From positions 1-34,898 of the forward strand of contig JANTGJ010000021.1 in NCBI GenBank assembly GCA_024762975.1: a stretch of 34,898 nt of DNA, given 5' to 3'. The first letter of the stretch is position 1. Each line of letters starts with the position of its first letter. Below the pieces are notes generated by a model. That model was not told the origin of the DNA, ran no database searches, and saw nothing but the letters and a program-made list of their open reading frames with translations. Position numbers and translations under genes: made by a program. Below, piece by piece: positions 26,039 to 33,155 of the stretch. Origin of the DNA: Candidatus Krumholzibacteriia bacterium (GTDB taxonomy: Bacteria > Krumholzibacteriota > Krumholzibacteriia > LZORAL124-64-63).

Positions 26039-26983
26039 TTGCAACGTCCCGCGCCCACCGAACGCATCATTGAACGACTGCCAGCGCCTTTGCGCGAACT
26101 GGCCCGCCCCCACGTTCCTCTTGGCACCCTGACCACTCTGGGAATCGGTGGCTCGGCGGCCGTTCTCTGTCCGATCCGTAACGCGGAGCAGGCCCAGCGG
26201 TTCCAGGCTTTTTGCGGCGAGAGCTCCACCCCCCTGACGATCCTCGGTGGCGGCAGCAATATTTTGGCGGATGACGCCGGCTTTCCCGGCCTGGTGCTGC
26301 AAATGTCCGACGAGCGCCTCGAGTTTCGAGGTGACCTGCTCACGGTCGGTTCGGGAGCGAGTTTCGACGAAATGATCCGCCGCAGCCTCGAGGCGGGGCT
26401 GACCGGACTGGAGTTTGCGTCCGGCATCCCCGGCACGGTCGGCGGAGCGATGGTGGGAAACGCGGGCTGCTACGGACACCAGATCGGGGATTTTCTGGTC
26501 GAAGCCCACGTCCTGCGCGAGGACGGCAGGCTGGAAACCGTCGGCCCCGAATATTTCGGATTCGAGTACCGGCGCACGCGGCTGCAGGGCAGCGGCGATA
26601 TCCTCCTGGGGGTCTCGTTGCGGCTTTCACGCGGAGACCTCGCGGCGGCGACCGCCTCGCGGGACGAAAAGATTGCCGACCGAAGACGCAAACACCCGAT
26701 CAACGAGCCGTGTGCCGGCAGCTGGTTCAAGAATCTGCCACCCGCCGAACCGGGAGGTCGGCGCCGCGCGGCCGGAGTATTGCTGGAGGAAGTGGGCGCC
26801 AAGAAGATGACCGTAGGCGGTGCCGCCGTCTTCGCACGGCATGCCAATATCATCGTCAATCGCGGCGACGCCACCAGTGCCGACGTGCTCACCCTGGCCG
26901 ACCGGATGAAGTCCGCCGTATCCGAACGGTTCGGCGTCGTACTGGAACCCGAAGTCAAATATCTGTGCCCACCGGCTACTTGA
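26039..26983 (+). CDS. murB: UDP-N-acetylmuramate dehydrogenase MurB
   Basis: A 314-aa FAD enzyme that reduces UDP-GlcNAc-enolpyruvate to UDP-MurNAc with NADPH in peptidoglycan synthesis. Seen: FAD-binding GGGSNIL (70-76), SGIPGTVGGAMVGNAG (128-143), the Arg of EYRRTRLQ (Arg178), catalytic Ser228 in CAGSWFKN, and the C-terminal Glu in LEPEVKYL (Glu305). The shorter type II architecture fits. It starts with TTG at 26039, with AAAGGAG 5 nt upstream. It stands alone, away from other mur genes. Its 3' end overlaps the convergent FG-GAP gene by 8 bp. Confidence 0.96.
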   Translation: MQRPAPTERIIERLPAPLRELARPHVPLGTLTTLGIGGSAAVLCPIRNAEQAQRFQAFCGESSTPLTILGGGSNILADDAGFPGLVLQMSDERLEFRGDLLTVGSGASFDEMIRRSLEAGLTGLEFASGIPGTVGGAMVGNAGCYGHQIGDFLVEAHVLREDGRLETVGPEYFGFEYRRTRLQGSGDILLGVSLRLSRGDLAAATASRDEKIADRRRKHPINEPCAGSWFKNLPPAEPGGRRRAAGVLLEEVGAKKMTVGGAAVFARHANIIVNRGDATSADVLTLADRMKSAVSERFGVVLEPEVKYLCPPAT

Positions 26984-29726
26984 GCAGCAGTACCTTCCGC
27001 GCCAACTGCCCCTGTTCGGTTCGGACGAGAACGAAATAGGCTCCGGCCGGAGCCCTTCCGTGTTGTACGTCGCCGCGCCATTCGAAGGTGTGCTCCCCTG
27101 CCTCGTGTTGGCCGTCTGCCAGCCGGCGCACCAAACGGCCCGCGACGTCGTACACCTCGGCCGCCAGGAATCCAGCCTTCTGCAGCTGGACGGAAAATCG
27201 GATGATCGGATTGAATGGGTTCGGCCAGGGCGCCCGGTTCCAGGACAGCAGCGGAGCGAGATCCTGGTACGACCGACAATCGGGCGGCAGAGCGAGCTCT
27301 CGCGAATCCCGCTGCGTGCCGGAACCCATCGCCAACCTCAGTCGCGGATTCGCGCCGACCGGCAACGGGTCCAACTGGGCGGCTTCCATCTCGAGCAACC
27401 ATTCTCCGTCCTCGAATCGCTGCACTCCGATTTCGGCACCGGCGGAAGTCGCAATCAACTCCTCGCTCGCGCCCCCGACCCACTGCAAGGTCCACGGACC
27501 CGAACGATCCGCACGAATTCGAATCTCGAGCGCGCCATCGGAGCAGCGGGCCGACAGGGCGACTGGGTCGAGCGCCACGAACGTCATTTCGGAATTCAAC
27601 ATCACGTACCCGATCCTCTGAGTCGCCGAAAGCGCGATCAAGTCGGGCAGCTCATCCTGATCCACGTCCTCGACCAACAGTCGACTGACCTGGCCATGCG
27701 CCGGGTACAGGGTAACCGGGCTGAACAGCCAATCGCCGATCGAGAACACGGCTCCCACGGATTGGTTTTCGTGCAGATTGAGCACAATATCATCCACACC
27801 GTTTCCATCCAGGTCCGAGCAGACGATATTGCTGAAGGCAGTGCCCACGGCAAGATTGCCGACACGCCGCACCAGACCGCCATCCCCCGAATTCTCCAGA
27901 ATACTCAGCGTCGCATCCCCCGTGTTTCCCACCACCAGATCTTCGTCACCATCATTGTCCAGGTCGCCGGTCACCAGGTACGATGCGACGGCTCCGGCGA
28001 ATACGAACGCCGGTCCGTCCAGACTGCGTCCACTGCTATTGAGAGCGTACCAGATGCGCGACAAACCATCGCTATGGGCCAGTTCGAGTTTTTGGTCGCC
28101 ATTGAGGTCGACGAGAATCGCCTCGAATACGTCGTGCCCCAGCGACCAATCCACCGGTGCCTCGAATTCGGCTCCACCCTGCCCGAAGTAGACCTCGATC
28201 CGGCCCGAACTGCGGGAATAGACCAGCAGGTCGTCCCATCCATCATGGTCGATATCGCCGGCCAACACGCCGGTGATCGAAAAACCAACGGCCAATTGAC
28301 CCAGCGCCACGAACTCTTCGTCCACATAGTCCAGCAGATTGACTGTTCCCGAAAAAGCGTCGTAGATGAGCAACTCATACGCCGTATCGGCATCCAGTTG
28401 CACAGGCGCGACCGTTCCCGGGTAATACGGCAACGGCGTCGAATTCGGTACCAGGTCGAACCCCGATTCGCTTCGGCCACTGAAGAAGTCCAGCGACTCG
28501 GAGCTGATGGCGACAGCCGCCAGGTCCCTGAACCCGTCGCCGTCGAGATCCGCGAACGAGGCGCCCACCGGGCTGCCCGAGAGAGCGAGCGCCGGGTACG
28601 CCCAGAAGCCGAAGTCCGACTTGCCATACATGACCGATACCACCTGGGCAGTGCCGCCCAATACGGCCAGATCGATGACACCATCTCCATTGAAATCGCA
28701 GGGCGCCAGCCCGGCTGCCGGGCCGCCTGGGTAGTAGCTCTCCCCGGTAATGACCACCCCGGACTCGATTCGCCGATAGTCCACCAGGTCACGGTCCCGC
28801 GCACAGCTGAACAGACCGAACGCATTTCCGGGCTGCTCCACGGTCAACAAGCGATTCGGGGCGAAGGGCAAGTCCACCCGGCCCACCTCGATCAGCTCGG
28901 TGCCGGCGGCATCCAGCGCCACGATCCGATTCGAATCGCTGTCGGCAACAACCAGGTCTTCCAGCCCATCGCCGTTCCAATCGTGCAGACAGGCCCGGTG
29001 GGGCGTGCCGTTGAAAGGCATCGTGCGGGTCCGTGCGTATCCCTGCCCCGGTTGACGGTCGTAGCGCGCCACCGAGTGCGACAGGGAGCCCTCATTGACC
29101 ACCAACAACTCCCGCTCCGGATCTTCATCCAGATTCACACCCAACACCGTGGCCGGGCGGTCCCCGGCGGGCAATTCCTCCACGGCGGCCCATTGTCCTT
29201 CGACTTTCCGGATCAGCACAATGCGATCGACACCCGGCAACGAGACCGCGATTTCATCGTCCTCGATCCCCGGGGCCCCCAGAAAGGCAATCGATCCGGG
29301 ATCTTCGTCCAGATCCACCGCCCCGGAGTTCGCGAAAAAGGGAAATCCAGGCGTGAAGTCGACGAACACGAGGCGATCCGGATTGGCGGTGAGAACCACC
29401 AGGCCCTCTTGGCCGGACGGCAGTCCTTCCCACGGCACGATGTCCACGATTCGGCCGCCCACCGAGAAAAAACCCTGGGTAATGAAGCGGGAAACATCGG
29501 TCGCAGCGGACAGGACGCGCAGATATCCACTGTCGGTACCGACCACGAGCTGCTCCCGGCCCGGGATACTCGAGGGAACGGCAAGCCCCGCGGTGACTTC
29601 GTCATTCCACGGTACGGGGAGGGAGCCGGGAAACTCCACCGCACCGGACGATCCCGCCCGAACGGCCACTACCAAGGTGATCAGAAAGGCCGGTAGCCAG
29701 TTCCTGGTCGAACGTTTGAAAATCAA
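26976..29726 (-). CDS. Exported FG-GAP/VCBS repeat protein with FlgD/type IX-like C-terminal domain
   Basis: A 916-aa exported protein. A signal peptide (about residues 1-29) is followed by about 11 FG-GAP-type repeats, seen as D-x-D/N-x-D-G-x-x-D-L calcium loops near 249, 344, 393, 491, 540, 588, 638 and 687, with worn copies between; the period is about 49 residues. This suggests one or two beta-propellers. The last 88 residues (WPNPFNP, then AAEVYDVAGRLVRRL, APAGAYFVLVRT, ARKVLLLK) match the C-terminal FlgD-Ig/type IX secretion sorting domain. The start is TTG at 29726; the promoter at 29764-29792 rules out the longer frame to 29822. Likely displayed on the cell surface; ligand unknown. 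Confidence 0.85.
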   Translation of the reverse strand: MIFKRSTRNWLPAFLITLVVAVRAGSSGAVEFPGSLPVPWNDEVTAGLAVPSSIPGREQLVVGTDSGYLRVLSAATDVSRFITQGFFSVGGRIVDIVPWEGLPSGQEGLVVLTANPDRLVFVDFTPGFPFFANSGAVDLDEDPGSIAFLGAPGIEDDEIAVSLPGVDRIVLIRKVEGQWAAVEELPAGDRPATVLGVNLDEDPERELLVVNEGSLSHSVARYDRQPGQGYARTRTMPFNGTPHRACLHDWNGDGLEDLVVADSDSNRIVALDAAGTELIEVGRVDLPFAPNRLLTVEQPGNAFGLFSCARDRDLVDYRRIESGVVITGESYYPGGPAAGLAPCDFNGDGVIDLAVLGGTAQVVSVMYGKSDFGFWAYPALALSGSPVGASFADLDGDGFRDLAAVAISSESLDFFSGRSESGFDLVPNSTPLPYYPGTVAPVQLDADTAYELLIYDAFSGTVNLLDYVDEEFVALGQLAVGFSITGVLAGDIDHDGWDDLLVYSRSSGRIEVYFGQGGAEFEAPVDWSLGHDVFEAILVDLNGDQKLELAHSDGLSRIWYALNSSGRSLDGPAFVFAGAVASYLVTGDLDNDGDEDLVVGNTGDATLSILENSGDGGLVRRVGNLAVGTAFSNIVCSDLDGNGVDDIVLNLHENQSVGAVFSIGDWLFSPVTLYPAHGQVSRLLVEDVDQDELPDLIALSATQRIGYVMLNSEMTFVALDPVALSARCSDGALEIRIRADRSGPWTLQWVGGASEELIATSAGAEIGVQRFEDGEWLLEMEAAQLDPLPVGANPRLRLAMGSGTQRDSRELALPPDCRSYQDLAPLLSWNRAPWPNPFNPIIRFSVQLQKAGFLAAEVYDVAGRLVRRLADGQHEAGEHTFEWRGDVQHGRAPAGAYFVLVRTEQGQLARKVLLLK

Positions 29727-29763
29727 TACGGCGTCGCTTTCCTTCAGTGTGGGTACTGGAATT

Positions 29764-29792
29764 ACTATACGGTCATACCAGATTCGGCACAA
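29764..29792 (-). promoter_or_regulatory. Promoter of the FG-GAP protein gene
   Basis: On the minus strand TTGTGC (29787-29792) and TATAGT (29764-29769) are 17 bp apart. The start point would be about 30 nt before TTG 29726, which supports that start. Confidence 0.72.
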
Positions 29793-29977
29793 AAGGGTTG
29801 CCAAAATTGTTGACACCGACAATGCGGCACCTGAAATTAATGTCGGTCCGCGTTGCAGACGGCCACCTCCTGGTCCAACGCGCCCACGTCGCGATTACGC
29901 CGATCGGGAACCCTTTTCTTCGACGTCGACGGCTTCGTCCGCGTCGAGATTCGCCGGGTATCGCACCCCGCTTGACC

Positions 29978-29993
29978 TGGGGCTCAAGCCCCA
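29978..29993 (+). promoter_or_regulatory. Small leader hairpin before the 30007 gene
   Basis: Perfect inverted repeat with arms TGGGGC and GCCCCA around TCAA, 4 nt before the GGAG site of the next gene. Upstream, TTGACA at 29810-29815 may be a -35 box with a weak -10. The role of the hairpin is unknown; it could protect the mRNA 5' end. Confidence 0.35.
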
Positions 29994-30006
29994 ATTGGAG
30001 TCATAC

Positions 30007-30921
30007 ATGTCCTGGAAATCAGTTGCCGTGTTTCTTCTTCCCGGTCTTCTCATGTCGGCATTGCCGGCCACTACCCAGGCTCAGGACTCGGCCAAGATCT
30101 TCAAGTTGCTCCGGGATTCGGACTCGGCGGCGAGCGAACTGGACCTCGAAGAGGCGGATCAGGTCGCCTGGGAGCGCCAACTCGAGCACCGTAAGATCGA
30201 ACTGAGTTTTTCACTCGGCTTTCTGGATCTGAACTCGACATTGCTCGCGCACGACCAGATCATCTACAAATACACCACCGAATTTACCTACTGGGGTGAT
30301 GTGGAGCTGAAGGGCGCGACCGCTTTTGCCCCCGTCCTGCGGTTGGGCTACAGCCTGACCGACTGGCTGGCCATCGAATCGAGTGCGTCCCTCTCATTCT
30401 CCGAATATGACGCAACCATCGAGAATCGGCGCGCGCGAAAGAACGAGCCGGGAGCCCCCGTGCTCGAGGACGTCACCCTCGGGGAATTTGATGCCGAGCA
30501 CCGCTCCCTGATCACTTTCCTCGGTAGCGGAAACGCGGTGTTCTACCCGATGGGCCTGTTGCGCAGCGGCAAGGGTATGTTTCAGCCCTTCCTGACCGCA
30601 GGTTTCGGACGCATGTGGTACGACATGAATTCCCAGTACTCGGACGGCCCGGTCTCGGCGAACAATGTCAATTTCGGCGGTGGTCTGAGAATTCTCGGCG
30701 ACGAACGTTTGAGTGTGCGCCTCGAGTTGCTGTACCACATGAACACCGTCGAATTCGACGCCCCCAAGTATTTCCAGGTGCTGGACGAGGGCACGACCCT
30801 GATCCTGCTCGAGGAACATCCGATCATCGACAATGTCCGAGTCAACCGCGTCGTGGATCGGTACGATTCACAGGATATCGGCAGCCTGAACTGGTCCATT
30901 GGAGTCCAGGCGAACTTCTAG
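30007..30921 (+). CDS. Outer-membrane beta-barrel protein, unknown function
   Basis: A 304-aa protein with a signal peptide (cleavage near residue 26, TTQAQ). It has alternating strands with aromatic edges (IELSFSLGFLDLNS, APVLRLGYSLTDWLAIESSASLSFSEYD, MFQPFLTAGFGRMWYDMNS, GGGLRILGDERLSVRLELLYHM) and ends in WSIGVQANF, the terminal Phe typical of Bam-assembled barrels. It resembles the OmpW/OmpA-barrel 'outer membrane protein beta-barrel' families without a clear hit. ATG 30007 has GGAG 8 nt upstream; longer in-frame readings run antisense into the FG-GAP gene. It stands alone between two minus-strand genes. Confidence 0.82.
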   Translation: MSWKSVAVFLLPGLLMSALPATTQAQDSAKIFKLLRDSDSAASELDLEEADQVAWERQLEHRKIELSFSLGFLDLNSTLLAHDQIIYKYTTEFTYWGDVELKGATAFAPVLRLGYSLTDWLAIESSASLSFSEYDATIENRRARKNEPGAPVLEDVTLGEFDAEHRSLITFLGSGNAVFYPMGLLRSGKGMFQPFLTAGFGRMWYDMNSQYSDGPVSANNVNFGGGLRILGDERLSVRLELLYHMNTVEFDAPKYFQVLDEGTTLILLEEHPIIDNVRVNRVVDRYDSQDIGSLNWSIGVQANF

Positions 30922-30948
30922 TCGATTCCGACATCTCATCGAATCCCG

Positions 30949-30973
30949 GGAGCCGGCTCATTCAGCCGGCTCC
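30949..30973. terminator. Possible bidirectional terminator hairpin between the barrel gene and comM
   Basis: Perfect 10-bp arms at 30949-30958 and 30964-30973 with a 5-nt loop. The comM stop codon overlaps the loop. There is no T-run on either strand, so termination is uncertain. Confidence 0.45.
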
Positions 30974-32502
30974 TGCAGATGTGGGATCCGTCGAAATTCC
31001 AGGGCCTCGCGAACCACCTCGACTTTCAGACTTCCTGTTCCGTCAAGCGCGGCGAGGGTATCGGCCACGCGCAGAGTCCGCTGTACGCCGCGCAGCGAGA
31101 GTCCCAGAGGCCGTCTGGCCGATTCCAGCAGTACACGCGCCTCGTCAGCCAATCGGCTCTCGGGAGACGTCCGTTCGCTCCGCAGGCGGTTGCGGGCCGC
31201 GTCCATCTGCCCGCTCGTCGGCCGGACCCGCCAGTCGTCGGATCGCGCGCGGGGCGTGCGTTTCCGTACCCGGCTCCGCAAAAATTCTCCCTTCCATTCC
31301 CCCACTTCGACAAACAGATCGAACCGATCGACGAGCGGGCCGGAGAGCCGGGCGCGGTACCGGGCCCGATCCTGGGCTGTACAGGTACAAGCTCGCCCTT
31401 CGCTCCCGAGATATCCGCAGCGGCAGGGATTCATGGCAGCCACGAGCTGAAAATCGGCCGGATAGCGTCGCGATCCGGAGCCTCGAACCAGGGTCAATCG
31501 CCCCTCCTCGAGCGGCTCTCTCAGGCCATCGAGCACTGCTGGCGCAAACTCGGCCAATTCGTCCAGGAATAGCATCCCCCCATGAGCCAGCGTCGCTTCT
31601 CCCGGTCGCATGGCAGCCCCCCCGCCGACCAGTCCCGCCCGCGTCACCGAATGGTGCGGTGCCCGAAAGGGACGCCGGTGTACCAGTCCGGCGCCCTGGA
31701 GCAATCCGGCGGCGCTATGGATTCGCGTCACTTCCATTGCTTCGGGCGGCGTGAGCGACGGTTGCAGATCCGCGATCAGGCGAGCCAGGCGCGTCTTGCC
31801 CGTCCCCGGTGGCCCGACCATCAGCAGATGGTGCCGCCCGGTCGCCGCGACGATAGCGGCCTTGCGGGCCAAGGCCTGCCCCGACATTTCCGCCAGTGTA
31901 CGCAACGCCCGTTGAGTGTATTCGGCAGGCTCGGGTTCGGTGAGGTTGTCCGTTTCCTGACGACCAGGATTGCAGCCCCTCCCGGACCTCCACCAATCCA
32001 CGACTTCGGCCAGGCTCCCGGCGGAGATCACTTCCAGCCCCTCGACCACCCGCGCCTCGTGCGCCTGCGATTGCGGCACCACGACCCGTCGCTCACCGCG
32101 AGCGGCGGCATCCAGAAGGATCGGCAACAGCCCTCGCACGGGGCGCAACTGCCCGAACAGCGAGAGTTCGCCGAGAAACAGGCTTCCTTCCCGGCGGGCG
32201 CAGGCATCACCGCCCTCCGCATCGACGAGAGAGCCCACCACCCCCATCGCGATCGCCAGGTCATAGGATGCGCCTTCCTTACGGATCCCTGCCGGCGCCA
32301 GATTGACCGTGATCTTGGCGGGAGGAATCCGGATGCCGGCGTGGCGAAGTGCGGCGAGAACGCGATCGCGACTCTCGCGTACCTCCGCACCCGGTAGTCC
32401 GACCAGATGAAATCCCGGCAACCCGCGACTCAGATCCACCTCGACGGTGACCGCCAATCCGTCGATTCCCGACAGCGCCCCTGTCCTGATGCGGATTCCC
32501 AT
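30958..32502 (-). CDS. comM: YifB/ComM-family Mg-chelatase-like AAA+ ATPase
   Basis: A 514-aa protein. The N-terminal Lon-like/ChlI domain (GIDGLAVTVEVDLSRGLPGFHLVGLPGAEVRES in pieces), the Walker A motif GPPGTGKT (230-237), the RPFRAPHHSVTRAGLVGGG segment (about 280-297), the Walker B-like MLFLDELAEF and the cysteines of NPCRCGYLG plus CTCT are all diagnostic. ComM is a helicase that promotes branch migration during natural transformation; many bacteria carry it without known competence. ATG 32502 has GGAGGAG directly upstream. It is convergent with the beta-barrel gene. Confidence 0.96.
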   Translation of the reverse strand: MGIRIRTGALSGIDGLAVTVEVDLSRGLPGFHLVGLPGAEVRESRDRVLAALRHAGIRIPPAKITVNLAPAGIRKEGASYDLAIAMGVVGSLVDAEGGDACARREGSLFLGELSLFGQLRPVRGLLPILLDAAARGERRVVVPQSQAHEARVVEGLEVISAGSLAEVVDWWRSGRGCNPGRQETDNLTEPEPAEYTQRALRTLAEMSGQALARKAAIVAATGRHHLLMVGPPGTGKTRLARLIADLQPSLTPPEAMEVTRIHSAAGLLQGAGLVHRRPFRAPHHSVTRAGLVGGGAAMRPGEATLAHGGMLFLDELAEFAPAVLDGLREPLEEGRLTLVRGSGSRRYPADFQLVAAMNPCRCGYLGSEGRACTCTAQDRARYRARLSGPLVDRFDLFVEVGEWKGEFLRSRVRKRTPRARSDDWRVRPTSGQMDAARNRLRSERTSPESRLADEARVLLESARRPLGLSLRGVQRTLRVADTLAALDGTGSLKVEVVREALEFRRIPHLQEPAE

Positions 32503-32590
32503 CTCTCCTCCCCGGTTGGTATCCGACCGGCTCGAGGCAATTCGCAGGCCGGGACGCTCCCTGGCCCGAAGACGGCCGTTTCCGGCAGGT

Positions 32591-32619
32591 GGGATACGAT
32601 TCAGGAACTCTCACGGCAA
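32591..32619 (-). promoter_or_regulatory. Possible comM promoter
   Basis: On the minus strand TTGCCG (32614-32619) and TATCCC (32591-32596) are 17 bp apart. The -10 is poor. The stretch 32503-32684 holds no other gene. Confidence 0.3.
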
Positions 32620-32684
32620 CGACAGGGAGTGGACGACGACAAACGGCGGGACCAGGTCTCGGAAAAAGGAGTATGCCGGGGGAC

Positions 32685-32713
32685 AAAAAAAGCGGGAAGC
32701 CGAAGCTTCCCGC
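32685..32713 (-). terminator. Intrinsic terminator of the histone-fold gene
   Basis: Perfect 9-bp arms at 32692-32700 and 32705-32713 around a TTCG tetraloop, followed on the minus strand by seven T (32685-32691). It lies 25 nt after the stop codon. One of the strongest terminators in the window. Confidence 0.96.
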
Positions 32714-32738
32714 CGATGAGAATCAACCGAACCCGCTA

Positions 32739-32909
32739 CTACAGGTCGTAGGGGCGAACCGTCTTGCGGCCATTGTCGATGGCACGCTTCTCAGCGATCT
32801 TAATCATCTCGCGCACCTTGGCGTCCAGGGCGGAGTAGAACTCACCGGATACGTTGCATTCGGTGACGGATTCCTTGGTCTTGCTCTTGCTGATGATCAT
32901 GTCAGCCAT
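32739..32909 (-). CDS. Small bacterial histone-fold protein (56 aa)
   Basis: A 56-residue frame from ATG 32909 to TAG at 32739, with GGGAGG 6 nt upstream. Residues 20-46 (VSGEFYSALDAKV, then REMIKIAEKRAIDNG) form one long amphipathic helix, like helix 2 of a histone. It is followed by GRKTVRPYDL, which fits the L2 loop and helix-3 start of archaeal histones (GRKTI-x-x-EDI), including the R-K-T and the conserved Asp. Helix 3 is cut short. The N-terminus (MADMIISKSKTKESV) is Lys/Ser-rich. It resembles the short bacterial histones such as Bdellovibrio HBb. Likely a dimeric DNA-binding or nucleoid protein. It has its own terminator and promoter and is divergent from the peptidase gene. Confidence 0.85.
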   Translation of the reverse strand: MADMIISKSKTKESVTECNVSGEFYSALDAKVREMIKIAEKRAIDNGRKTVRPYDL

Positions 32910-33043
32910 TGGGATCCTCCCTTAGAGAATTTGTTTCGTTCCTCCCCAACCCCGCCAGCGACGGTATCGAGACCAGCTGCCGGTGAGAAAGGACTTCAGA
33001 ATTTCTTGCGCCCGTGCTCACATGAACAAAGGCAAGCTGCGAC

Positions 33044-33072
33044 ACAATCGCCTCGACAGGCATCGCTGTCAA
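33044..33072 (-). promoter_or_regulatory. Likely promoter of the histone-fold gene
   Basis: On the minus strand a perfect TTGACA (33067-33072) stands 17 bp from a weak -10 GATTGT (33044-33049). The start point would give a leader of about 128 nt before ATG 32909. The -35 box forms part of an inverted repeat, GACAG (33055-33059) with CTGTC (33066-33070). Confidence 0.5.
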
Positions 33073-33081
33073 GACTAGTTT
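33053..33081 (+). promoter_or_regulatory. Possible promoter of the M20 peptidase gene
   Basis: TCGACA (33053-33058) and TAGTTT (33076-33081) are 17 bp apart on the plus strand. The same -10 hexamer serves tRNA-Glu. It overlaps and faces the minus-strand promoter of the histone-fold gene. Confidence 0.4.
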
Positions 33082-33155
33082 TCCATGCGGGCCCGATCCC
33101 GGAAATCGATCCGAAATGCCCGTCAGGCGTCAAAAACTACACGAAGGAGCATTCC

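Noticed and set aside
27060-29696. Long plus-strand open frame (878 codons) opposite the FG-GAP gene
   Set aside because: It is the complement of a high-GC coding strand. It has no ribosome-binding site, no recognisable domain and Arg/Gln/His-rich composition, while the minus frame has a signal peptide, repeats and a promoter.
32910-33155. Plus-strand small frame rich in Arg at 33085-33309
   Set aside because: It is out of frame inside the M20 gene and has no ribosome-binding site.
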